The notes under the pieces are model-generated. The model was not told the DNA's origin and ran no database searches. It was given only the letters and a program-made list of their open reading frames with translations. The position numbers and the translations under genes are program-made. From the NCBI GenBank assembly GCA_036258315.1, contig DATADX010000055.1, positions 1 through 38,211 on the forward strand: 38,211 nt of DNA, in the 5' to 3' direction. Within the stretch, counting starts at the first letter, position 1. Each line of letters starts with the position of its first letter. The DNA comes from DASSYK01 sp036258315 (lineage in GTDB: Bacteria > Actinomycetota > Thermoleophilia > Solirubrobacterales > 70-9). Shown piece by piece: positions 15,358 through 22,290 of this stretch.

Positions 15358-16727
15358 TCCGTCGCGTAGTAGACGTTCTTGACCTCGGTGTAGGCCTCGA
15401 GGGCGTCCGGCCCGAGCTCGCGGCCGACGCCCGACTGCTTGAAGCCGCCGAACGGGGTCGCCACCCGCACCGACGTGTTCGAGTTGACCGAGACCACGCC
15501 GGTCTCCATCGCCCGCGCCACACGCAGGGCCTTGGCCCCGTCCCGCGTCCAGACCGAGCCGGAGAGCCCGTAAATCGTGTCGTTTGCGATCGCGATCGCG
15601 TCGGCCTCGTCGGCGAACGGGATCACGCAGGCGACCGGGCCGAAGATCTCCTCCCGAGCCGGCCGCGCCTGATTGTCGACCGGGGCAAGGACCGTGGGAG
15701 GGAACCAGTAGCCGGGTCCGTCCGGGGCCGTGCCGCGAAACGCGACGGGAGCATCGCCGTTCACGAACGACCCGACCGACTCCAGCTGGTCGGCCGAGAT
15801 CAGCGGGCCCATCTCGGTAGCGTCGTCAAGCGGGTCACCGACCTTGACCGCCTCGACCGCACGCTGGAACGCGCCGAGGAACCCGTCCAGCGCGCTCTGC
15901 TCGACCAGGATCCGCGAGCGCGCGCAGCAGTCCTGGCCGGCATTGCCGAACACCGCGATCGGCGCCGAGGCGGCCGCCGCCTCGAGGTCGGCGTCGGCGA
16001 AGACGACGTTCGCCGACTTGCCCCCGAGCTCGAGCGTCACCCGCTTGATCTTCGCGGCGGCGCCCGCCGCGATCCCGCGCCCGACCTCGGTTGAGCCGGT
16101 GAAGGCGATCTTGGCGACGTCGGGGTGCTCGACGAGCCGCTTGCCGCAGACGCTGCCGGGGCCCGCGACCACTTTGAGGACCCCCTCCGGCAGTCCGGCC
16201 TCGATCGCGATCCTCTCGAGCTCGAGAGCGGTGAGCGGCGTCAGCTCGGCCGGCTTCAGCACGACCGTGTTCCCGGCCGCGAGCGCGGGCGCGACCTTCC
16301 ACGCGGCGATCACGAGCGGGAAGTTCCACGGGACGATCAGCCCGACGACGCCGAGCGGCTCCCGAAAGGTCATGTCGACCCCGCCGGAGACGGGGATCGT
16401 CTTCCCGAGCAGGCGCTCGGGCGCGCCGGCGTAGTAGCGAAACGTCTCCACGACCATCCCGATCTCCCCGCGAGCGTCGGAGATCGGCTTGCCCGCATTG
16501 CGGGCCTCGAGCGTCGCCAGCTCCTCGTCGCGCTCTTCGATCGTATCGGCGAGGCCCCGCATCAGGACGGACCGATCGGCCGGGGCCACCGCCCGCCAGG
16601 CCGGGAAGGCGCGCTTGGCGGCGGCGACCGCGGCGTCGACCTGTTCGGCTCCCGCGCGCGGGAGCGTCGCCATCACCTGCTCGGTGGCCGGCTCGACGAC
16701 CTCTATCTGGCTCGGTTGCGGGGACAT
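15345..16727 (-). CDS. Aldehyde dehydrogenase family protein
   Basis: NAD(P)-dependent aldehyde dehydrogenase, 460 residues. Motifs: VPWNFPLVIAAWKVAPALAAGN, FTGSTEVGRGI cofactor-binding segment, general-base Glu in LELGGKSANVV, nucleophile Cys in NAGQDCCARSR, EEIFGPV and the C-terminal PFGGFKQSGVGRELG. It resembles betaine-aldehyde/gamma-glutamyl-aminobutyraldehyde dehydrogenases. Next to a glutamine-synthetase-family ligase and a gamma-glutamyl-GABA hydrolase homologue, a PuuC-like role oxidising a (glutamylated) aminoaldehyde is the best inference. ATG 16727 follows a TATGCT box by 8 bases; the start is only 24 bases from the divergent ligase gene. A long antisense extension upstream is rejected. 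Confidence 0.94.
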   Translation of the reverse strand: MSPQPSQIEVVEPATEQVMATLPRAGAEQVDAAVAAAKRAFPAWRAVAPADRSVLMRGLADTIEERDEELATLEARNAGKPISDARGEIGMVVETFRYYAGAPERLLGKTIPVSGGVDMTFREPLGVVGLIVPWNFPLVIAAWKVAPALAAGNTVVLKPAELTPLTALELERIAIEAGLPEGVLKVVAGPGSVCGKRLVEHPDVAKIAFTGSTEVGRGIAAGAAAKIKRVTLELGGKSANVVFADADLEAAAASAPIAVFGNAGQDCCARSRILVEQSALDGFLGAFQRAVEAVKVGDPLDDATEMGPLISADQLESVGSFVNGDAPVAFRGTAPDGPGYWFPPTVLAPVDNQARPAREEIFGPVACVIPFADEADAIAIANDTIYGLSGSVWTRDGAKALRVARAMETGVVSVNSNTSVRVATPFGGFKQSGVGRELGPDALEAYTEVKNVYYATEEAR

Positions 16728-16735
16728 CGCGACGG

Positions 16736-16745
16736 AGCATAGGAT
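16736..16745. promoter_or_regulatory. Overlapping divergent -10 boxes between ALDH and GS-type genes
   Basis: Plus strand TAGGAT (16740-16745) lies 6 bases before ATG 16752; minus strand TATGCT (16741-16736) lies 8 bases before ATG 16727. The boxes share two bases inside the palindrome AGCATaggATGCT (16736-16748). Both mRNAs would be leaderless or nearly so, and the two polymerases could not bind together. Confidence 0.5.
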
Positions 16746-16751
16746 GCTCGC

Positions 16752-18164
16752 ATGGCTGGAGGAGGAGGCGACGGCGCGGCTCCCCGGCCGGGCGGTCCCG
16801 GCGGCGACCGCGGGATGCTCTCGATCGACCAGCTGAAGAAGGCGGCGAACGAGGGAACGATCGACACGGTCGTGACCGCCTTCACCGATATGCAGGGACG
16901 CCTGTTCGGGAAGCGGATCCAGGTCGAGTACTTCCTCGACGACGTGGTCGGCCATGGGGTCGAAGGCTGCGACTACCTGCTCGCCCTCGACATGGACATG
17001 GAGCCCCTGCCCGGCTACGAGATGGCGAACTGGGAGGAGGGCTACGGCGACTTCGGGATCGTCCCCGACATCTCGACGCTCCGCGAGATCCCCTGGCTCG
17101 ACCGCACGGCGCTGGTCCTCTGCGACGTCCTCGACCACGACGGCAGCCCGGTCGTCGCGTCGCCGCGCCAGGTCCTGATTGCGACCTACGAGCGGGCGCT
17201 GGAGATGGGCTTCACACCCTTCGCGGCCACCGAGCTCGAGTTCTACCTCTACAAGGAGAGCTACGCCGAGGCATGGGAGAAGGACTTCCGGGACCTGACC
17301 CCGACGATCCCGTACATCCTCGACTACCACATCCTTGCCACGACGATGGACGAGCAGTACCTGGGGCCGATCCGCCGCGGGATGCACGGCGCGGGGATCC
17401 CGATCGAGTTCTCGAAGGGGGAGGCGTGGCATGGCCAGCACGAGGTGAACACCCGCTACGCGGACGCCGTCACCGCCGCCGACCGCCACACGGTCTACAA
17501 GAACGGCGTCAAGGAGATCGCTTTCCTGAACGGGATCTCGGCGAGCTTCATGGCGAAGCCCTCCGAGAACGACATCGGCAGCTCCTGCCACATCCACCAG
17601 AGCCTGGTCGGAGAGGACGGCAAGAGCGTCCTCGTCGACGAGGACGGCGAGGAGACCGACACGTTCCGGCACTTCCTGGGCGGAATGCGGAATCACATCC
17701 GCGAACTGGCGCTGTTCGTCGCTCCCGCCATCAACTCCTACAAGCGCTATGCCGCCGAGAGCTGGGCGCCGACCTCGGTCTCCTGGGGACGGGACAACCG
17801 CACCTGCGGGTTCCGGATCGTCGGCGACGGGCAGGCGCGGCGGGTCGAATGCCGGATCCCCGGCGCCGACGCCAACCCCTACCTGGCGATCGCGGCGCTG
17901 CTCGCCGCCGGCCTCGACGGGATCGAGAACGAGACCGACCCTGGGCCCGAGCTGAAGGGCAATGCCTACGAGGCCGGCGAGGCCGAGGCGTTCCCCGCCT
18001 CGCTGCGGGAGGCGGTCGCCCTCTGGGAGAACAGCGACTTCGCGAGGCAGGCCTTCGGCGACGCCGTTCACAAGCACTACCTCAACTACGGGCGGCTCGA
18101 GCAGGGGCTGTTCGACAAGGTCGTGACCGACTACGAGCGGCGCCGGATGTTCGAGCGGGGGTAG
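16752..18164 (+). CDS. Glutamine synthetase family protein (gamma-glutamylpolyamine synthetase-like)
   Basis: GS-fold ATP-dependent gamma-glutamyl ligase, 470 residues. The N-terminal beta-grasp part (FTDMQGRLFGKRI) is followed by catalytic-domain motifs: ATELEFYLY metal ligands, GQHEVNTRYAD, MAKPSENDIGSSCHIHQSL, NSYKRY, the RDNRTCGFRI segment and RRVECRIPGADANPYLAIAA. The sequence is of the PuuA/GlnA3-like branch rather than the housekeeping GlnA, lacking the NLYDL-type adenylylation loop near the C-terminus. Neighbours (aldehyde dehydrogenase, gamma-glutamyl-GABA hydrolase type) support glutamylation of an amine. ATG 16752 follows TAGGAT by 6 bases; an in-frame ATG at 16815 would remove a Gly/Pro-rich 21-residue lead and is possible. 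Confidence 0.9.
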   Translation: MAGGGGDGAAPRPGGPGGDRGMLSIDQLKKAANEGTIDTVVTAFTDMQGRLFGKRIQVEYFLDDVVGHGVEGCDYLLALDMDMEPLPGYEMANWEEGYGDFGIVPDISTLREIPWLDRTALVLCDVLDHDGSPVVASPRQVLIATYERALEMGFTPFAATELEFYLYKESYAEAWEKDFRDLTPTIPYILDYHILATTMDEQYLGPIRRGMHGAGIPIEFSKGEAWHGQHEVNTRYADAVTAADRHTVYKNGVKEIAFLNGISASFMAKPSENDIGSSCHIHQSLVGEDGKSVLVDEDGEETDTFRHFLGGMRNHIRELALFVAPAINSYKRYAAESWAPTSVSWGRDNRTCGFRIVGDGQARRVECRIPGADANPYLAIAALLAAGLDGIENETDPGPELKGNAYEAGEAEAFPASLREAVALWENSDFARQAFGDAVHKHYLNYGRLEQGLFDKVVTDYERRRMFERG

Positions 18165-18238
18165 GGGCCACGAGGCCGCTGCACTCCGGAGGGGCGGTTA
18201 TGCCGCCCGACTTGTGCGGGGCGGGCGCTCGTGGCCCC
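18165..18238. terminator. Nested inverted repeats between convergent GS-type and hydrolase genes
   Basis: Starting at the base after the GS-type stop, GGGGCCACGAG (18165-18175) pairs with CTCGTGGCCCC (18228-18238), 11 bp perfect. Inside lies GGGCGG/CCGCCC with a 5-base loop (18192-18208). A further small hairpin, ACGGC/GCCGT, follows at 18244-18256. No T-run is present; it probably acts as a two-way 3' end structure. Confidence 0.55.
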
Positions 18239-18260
18239 GGCTAACGGCGAAGCCGTCGAC

Positions 18261-18980
18261 CTACCCCGCCGCCGCGACCAGCGCCGGGATCACCCGGCTG
18301 CCCGGATCCTCCTCGGGGTGCCAGAGCACCCCGAGTGCGAACGAGCGGTCTGGGAGCTCGATCGCCTCGATGGTGTCCTCGTCGTCGGGGTCGGCCGACC
18401 ACCCGCTCACCTCGACCCCGTCGCCGAGGTCGGCGACCCCCTGGTGATGGTGGCTCTTCACCGCGAGGCGCTCGCCTGCGGCCGCGCGGGCGGCGAGCGA
18501 GCCGGCCTGGAGCCGGACCTCGTGCTCGCCCCACGAACCGGGGACCTGCCGGTGGCGCTCGTGGCCGAGCCGCTCCGGGAGGTGCTGCTCGAGCGCGCCG
18601 CCGGTCGCCACGTTCAGCAGCTGCATCCCGCGGCAGATCCCGAGCAGCGGTAGATCTCGCTCGAGCGCGGTCGTGGCGAGGGCGATCTCGAACCGGTCCC
18701 GTTCGGGGTCGGTGTCGCGGATCTCGGGGTGAGGTCGCCCGTCGTGGCTGGAGGGGTCGATGTCGGCGCCGCCGCCGAGGATCAGCGCGTCGAGGCGGTC
18801 GAGCAGCTCGTCAGGGCGCTCGGCGGCGGCGGGGTCCGGCGGGAGCATCATCGCCAGCCCACCTCCGGCCTGGATCGAGCGGGCGTACGAGACGGGGAGA
18901 AGGACGGTGGGCTCGCCCACCCAGACGCCGTAGCTCGCGGGCTCAACGGCGGCGCAGACGCCGATCACGGGGCGGGGCAT
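18261..18980 (-). CDS. puuD: Gamma-glutamyl-gamma-aminobutyrate hydrolase-like peptidase (C26)
   Basis: Class I GATase-fold peptidase C26, 239 residues, of the PuuD type that splits gamma-glutamyl-GABA to glutamate and GABA. It shows PVIGVCAAVEPA at the N-terminus, the strand LILGGGADIDPS, DRFEIALATTALERDLPLLGIC containing the nucleophile in GICRGMQLLNV, the conserved HHHQGVADLG loop and the final WHPEED with the His-Glu dyad. ATG 18980 is preceded by TACCTT 7 bases upstream. It converges on the glutamine-synthetase-type gene and diverges from the FAD oxidoreductase. The symbol reflects family resemblance; substrate specificity is inferred from the cluster. Confidence 0.88.
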   Translation of the reverse strand: MPRPVIGVCAAVEPASYGVWVGEPTVLLPVSYARSIQAGGGLAMMLPPDPAAAERPDELLDRLDALILGGGADIDPSSHDGRPHPEIRDTDPERDRFEIALATTALERDLPLLGICRGMQLLNVATGGALEQHLPERLGHERHRQVPGSWGEHEVRLQAGSLAARAAAGERLAVKSHHHQGVADLGDGVEVSGWSADPDDEDTIEAIELPDRSFALGVLWHPEEDPGSRVIPALVAAAG

Positions 18981-18987
18981 GCCGGGC

Positions 18988-18993
18988 AAGGTA
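18988..18993 (-). promoter_or_regulatory. Leaderless-type -10 of the C26 hydrolase gene
   Basis: Minus strand TACCTT, 7 bases, then ATG 18980; no Shine-Dalgarno in the gap. On the other strand a weaker TACGAA (19003-19008) sits 7 bases before GTG 19016. Confidence 0.45.
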
Positions 18994-19015
18994 GCGGTGT
19001 GGTACGAACCCGGAC

Positions 19016-20173
19016 GTGGCCTCCGGCTCCGGCAAGGACGCTGACGTAGCGGTGGTCGGCGGCGGCGTGGTCGGGTGTGCGGTCGCCGAGGCGCTTGCGA
19101 GCCGCGGGGCCGCGGTCGCGGTCCTGGAGGCCGAGAAGGCGCTCGGGCTCGCGGCGAGCGGGACCAACTCAGGGATCCTGCACACCGGGTTCGACTCGGT
19201 CCCCGGGGAGCTCGAGACGCGATTGATCCTGCGCTCGAACGAGCTCCGCGAGCCGTGGCTCCGGCGCGTCGGGTCACTCGGGGTCTCGACGATCGAGTGC
19301 GGCGCCGAGCTGCGCCCGAGCGACGCGGCGGAGGGGGCCATCGTTGCGGAGATCGCCCGCGGCGCCGGGCGGAACCGGGTGGAGGTCGCGCTCCGCGCCG
19401 GCGGCGTGCTCGAGATCCCGGATGAGGCCGTCACCGACCCGGTCGCCTACACGCTCGCCCTGTCACACGCCGCGGAGGCGGCCGGCGCGGAGGTCCGCAC
19501 AGGGGCCCGGGTCGAGGCGATTGAGCGCGGCGGCGGCGGCCTGACGTTGTCGCACACCGATGGGACGAGGCTGCGGTGCCGGGTCGCGGTCAACTGCGCC
19601 GGCCTGTACGCGGACCAGGTGGCGCGGCTGGCCGGTGACGACAGCTTCGAGATCTATCCGCGCAAGGGCGAGTTCTTCGTCTTCGAGCCGCCGGGCGGTG
19701 AGCCGCTCGAACGAATCCTGCTCCCGGTCCCGACCAAGCGGACCAAGGGCGTGCTCGTGTTCCCGACGGTGGACGGCAAGGTCGTCGCGGGTCCGACCGC
19801 GCACGACCAGACGGACAAGGGGGACTGGTCCGTCCGCCCCGGCGCCGCCGAGGAGGTGCTGCCGAAGGCGCGCGGGATGTTCCCGGCGCTCGAGGGGGTT
19901 GAGCCGATCGCGAGCTACGCGGGCCTCCGTCCGGCGGGCCGCGGCGTCAACTATGCGATCGGCGCCTCGACTCGCTGCCCCGGCCTGATCAACGTCGCCG
20001 CAATCCGCTCCACCGGTCTGTCCGCCTCGCTCGGGATCGGCGAGCACGTCGCCGCGCTGGTCGCCGACCAGGGCATCGAGGTCGGCGCCCGGAACGACGG
20101 GGACCCCCTCGAGGCGGTCTCGTACGAGGGCCCATGGTGGATGCGGACGGCACGCGAGAAGGCCCCGGCGTGA
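19016..20173 (+). CDS. FAD-dependent oxidoreductase (GlpA/LhgO-like)
   Basis: DAO-superfamily flavoprotein, 385 residues. The FAD-binding GGGVVGCAVAEALASRG begins at about residue 14, followed by ASGTNSGILHTGFD, NCAGLYADQVA, the YPRKGEFFVFE segment and the C-terminal RSTGLSASLGIG. These features match the glycerol-3-phosphate dehydrogenase / L-2-hydroxyglutarate oxidase branch rather than the PuuB amine oxidase branch. Many relatives carry a C-terminal [2Fe-2S] domain of about 100 residues, which is absent here. The gene overlaps the downstream glycerol-kinase-like gene by 4 bases (GTGA), so oxidation of the kinase product is the natural hypothesis. GTG 19016 follows a TACGAA box by 7 bases. 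Confidence 0.87.
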   Translation: MASGSGKDADVAVVGGGVVGCAVAEALASRGAAVAVLEAEKALGLAASGTNSGILHTGFDSVPGELETRLILRSNELREPWLRRVGSLGVSTIECGAELRPSDAAEGAIVAEIARGAGRNRVEVALRAGGVLEIPDEAVTDPVAYTLALSHAAEAAGAEVRTGARVEAIERGGGGLTLSHTDGTRLRCRVAVNCAGLYADQVARLAGDDSFEIYPRKGEFFVFEPPGGEPLERILLPVPTKRTKGVLVFPTVDGKVVAGPTAHDQTDKGDWSVRPGAAEEVLPKARGMFPALEGVEPIASYAGLRPAGRGVNYAIGASTRCPGLINVAAIRSTGLSASLGIGEHVAALVADQGIEVGARNDGDPLEAVSYEGPWWMRTAREKAPA

Positions 20174-21633
20174 CGCGGCTGCTGCTCGGCATCGACGAGG
20201 GCACCACCGGCGTCAAGGCGGCGTTGTTCGACGAGCGCCTGCGCCCGGTCAGGGAGGCGCGGCGCGAGAAGGTGAACCGCCACCCGCGCGAGGGCTGGGT
20301 GGAGCAGGACCCCGAAGATGTGCTCGAGGCCGTCGCCGGGGCCGTCGCCGAGCTGCTCGACGACGCCCCCGGCGATGTCGTCGCCTGCGGGCTCGACCAC
20401 CAGGGCGAGTCGGTGCTCGCATGGGAGGCGGACAGCGGCCGGCCGCTGAGCCCGATCGTCGTCTGGCAGGACAAGCGCTCGCAGGCGATCCTCGACGGGC
20501 TCGGCGCCAGCGAGGAGGAGGTCAAGGAGCTGAGCGGCCTTCCGTACGACCCCTACTTCTCCGCCGCAAAGCTGGCCTGGCTCCTGGAGAACGACCAGGG
20601 CGTCAAGCGGGCTCGTGCGGACGGCAACCTCCGGATGGGCACCGTCGACTCGTTTCTCTGCGACCGGCTCGGCGCGGGCTTCGCGACCGACGCTTCGACC
20701 GCTTCGCGCACGCAGCTCCACCGGCTCGGCACGCCGGGATTCGACCGGCGCCTCTGCGAGATCTTCGGAGTACCCCACGACGTGCTTCCGGAGGTGCGCG
20801 ACACGGCGGGCGAGCTGGGCACGCTGCACCACGAGAGCTGGCCGGCCGAGCTGCCGCTTCGCGGCCAGGTCGTGGACCAGCAGGCCGCGCTCGCCGGCGC
20901 AGCTTGTGTCGAGCCCGGCCGCGTCAAGGCGACCTACGGAACGGGCGTGTTCGTGCTCGCCCACGTCGGCGATCAGGTGCCGACACCCGCCGGCGGCCTG
21001 CTCCCGACTGTCGCCTGGAGCATCGGCGGAGAGGTCGAGTACGCGCTCGATGGCGGCGCCTTCGCCGCCGGGGCGATGCTCGAGTGGATGTGCAACCAGC
21101 TCGGGATCGCGGAGGACCCACCGGCCCTCTCGAAGCTCGCGCGCGAGGCCGAGGGATCGGCGGGCGCGCGGGTGCTTCCCGGCCTCGCGGGCATCGGAGC
21201 GCCCTGGTGGCGGCCCAACGCGCGCGCCGTGATCTCGGGCATCTATGGCGGCACCAGGCGCGAGAACGTCGCCCGCGCCGCGCTCGAGGGGATCTCGTGG
21301 CGGGTCGCGGACGTCGTCGCGGCGATCCGGGAGACCGCCCCGGTGGAGACGCTCCGCGTCGACGGCGGCCTCACGAACGCGCCGCTTATGCTCCAGCTCC
21401 AGGCCGACACGATCGGGGCGCCGGTCGAGGCCGCCGGCGCGGACGCGACCGTCCTCGGCGCCGCGGCGCTGGCCGGGGTGGGCTCCGGCGCGATCGGCTC
21501 GCTCACCGACCTGCCGGGGATGCTTCCGGCCGATCGGCGGGTCGAGCCCGAGCGTGACGACGCCTGGCGCGAGTCAGAGCACGAGCGCTGGCGTCGGTTC
21601 GTCAGGGCGACGGAAGCGCTCGACCCGAGCTGA
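20170..21633 (+). CDS. FGGY-family kinase, glycerol-kinase-like
   Basis: Sugar/polyol kinase of 487 residues closest in pattern to glycerol kinase. Visible features: the ATP-binding GIDEGTTGVKAALFD, GWVEQDPEDVLEAV, the substrate-loop VVWQDKR (glycerol kinases have RRT here, so specificity may differ), GTVDSFLCDRL..TDASTASRTQL, KATYGTGVF, the YALDGGAFAAGAMLEW block and the adenosine-binding RVDGGLTNAPLM. I chose GTG 20170, which overlaps the previous stop as GTGA; an ATG at 20134 is also in frame but would overlap by 40 bases. The coupled FAD enzyme suggests a glycerol-type phosphorylation then oxidation route. Confidence 0.9.
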   Translation: MTRLLLGIDEGTTGVKAALFDERLRPVREARREKVNRHPREGWVEQDPEDVLEAVAGAVAELLDDAPGDVVACGLDHQGESVLAWEADSGRPLSPIVVWQDKRSQAILDGLGASEEEVKELSGLPYDPYFSAAKLAWLLENDQGVKRARADGNLRMGTVDSFLCDRLGAGFATDASTASRTQLHRLGTPGFDRRLCEIFGVPHDVLPEVRDTAGELGTLHHESWPAELPLRGQVVDQQAALAGAACVEPGRVKATYGTGVFVLAHVGDQVPTPAGGLLPTVAWSIGGEVEYALDGGAFAAGAMLEWMCNQLGIAEDPPALSKLAREAEGSAGARVLPGLAGIGAPWWRPNARAVISGIYGGTRRENVARAALEGISWRVADVVAAIRETAPVETLRVDGGLTNAPLMLQLQADTIGAPVEAAGADATVLGAAALAGVGSGAIGSLTDLPGMLPADRRVEPERDDAWRESEHERWRRFVRATEALDPS

Positions 21634-22276
21634 GCGCGATCGATGCCGTCGGCGTCACGACGCGAGCATCAGATGCATCCCTCGACGAGGAACGCCATCG
21701 CCACCGCTCCCGCCGCGATGGAGTACAGGGCCACCAGCACCTTCGCACGCCGGTGCTCGTCCGGGGCGAGCGGCCGGTCGAGCGGATCTTCAGCCATTGC
21801 TCTCGTTCCTCTCGTCGACCTTCGACAATGAACCGACGGACGAGTGCGTGGAAGAAGTCCTGTCGAGTGACGACCGCATGGACACGCCCGTCGGTCGCGA
21901 TCGGGATGATCAGCACCTGGTGATTGAGGAACAGCTGGGCGAGCTGCGTGTCGGAGTAGTCGTCCTCCACCAGGACCGCATCGGTCGTCATGTAGGAGCG
22001 AATCGGCTCCAGCGCCGAGTCGAGGCGCCGCTCGATCGCCTCGTCCATCCGCCGCGAGACCATCCCGGCCGAACCGAGCTCCGCGACATAGCCCGGAAAC
22101 AGGGCGGCCATGAACTCTCGCTCGCCGAAGATCCCGGCGAACCGGCCGTCCTCATCGACCGCCGGAAGGGCGGGAAGGTCGGCCTCGACCACCCTCCGTG
22201 CCGCGGTGCCGACGGAGTCGTCCGCGCAGAGTGGCTCGATCTCCCTGATCGCCTCTTGCACGATGGAATCGGGCAT
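21602..22276 (-). CDS. CBS-domain pair protein
   Basis: CBS-pair protein, likely an adenine-nucleotide-sensing regulator of the transporter encoded just upstream. CBS1 covers about residues 1-60 (LCADDSVGTAARRVVEADLPALPAVDEDG), and CBS2 about 93-150 (YMTTDAVLVEDDYSD, then NHQVLIIPIATDGRVHAVVTRQDF). ATG 22276 has AGGAG 6-7 bases upstream and lies 14 bases after the transporter stop. The frame continues to 21602 (224 residues), but residues from about 161 on are Arg/Ser/Trp-rich and lie over a 42-residue ORF in another frame, so the true end may be near 21790. The annotated 3' end also overlaps the convergent kinase gene by 32 bases. Confidence 0.8.
   Translation of the reverse strand: MPDSIVQEAIREIEPLCADDSVGTAARRVVEADLPALPAVDEDGRFAGIFGEREFMAALFPGYVAELGSAGMVSRRMDEAIERRLDSALEPIRSYMTTDAVLVEDDYSDTQLAQLFLNHQVLIIPIATDGRVHAVVTRQDFFHALVRRFIVEGRREEREQWLKIRSTGRSPRTSTGVRRCWWPCTPSRRERWRWRSSSRDASDARVVTPTASIALSSGRALPSP
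21669..21797 (-). CDS. Possible 42-residue single-pass membrane peptide
   Basis: The reading frame from ATG 21797 to TGA gives 42 residues: a charged N-terminus (MAEDPLDRPLAPDEHRRAK) then one hydrophobic stretch of about 22 residues (VLVALYSIAAGAVAMAFL) ending VEGCI. This is a sensible membrane topology, whereas the CBS frame across the same bases is not protein-like. GAGAGGAACGAGAG precedes the ATG, a spaced Shine-Dalgarno candidate. If real, it would be the third gene of the transporter-CBS unit. No homologue is recognised. Confidence 0.5.
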   Translation of the reverse strand: MAEDPLDRPLAPDEHRRAKVLVALYSIAAGAVAMAFLVEGCI

Positions 22277-22290
22277 TCCGTCTCCTCTCT

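Noticed and set aside
16728..18077. Long open frame extending the aldehyde dehydrogenase upstream on the minus strand
   Set aside because: It is antisense to the glutamine-synthetase-type gene, its composition is Arg/Asp/Val-rich without family motifs, and the dehydrogenase N-terminus begins normally at 16727.
19016..20173. FAD oxidoreductase as PuuB (gamma-glutamylputrescine oxidase)
   Set aside because: GTNSGILHTGFD and YPRKGEFFVFE segments fit the GlpA/LhgO branch, and the coupled partner is a glycerol-kinase-like enzyme.
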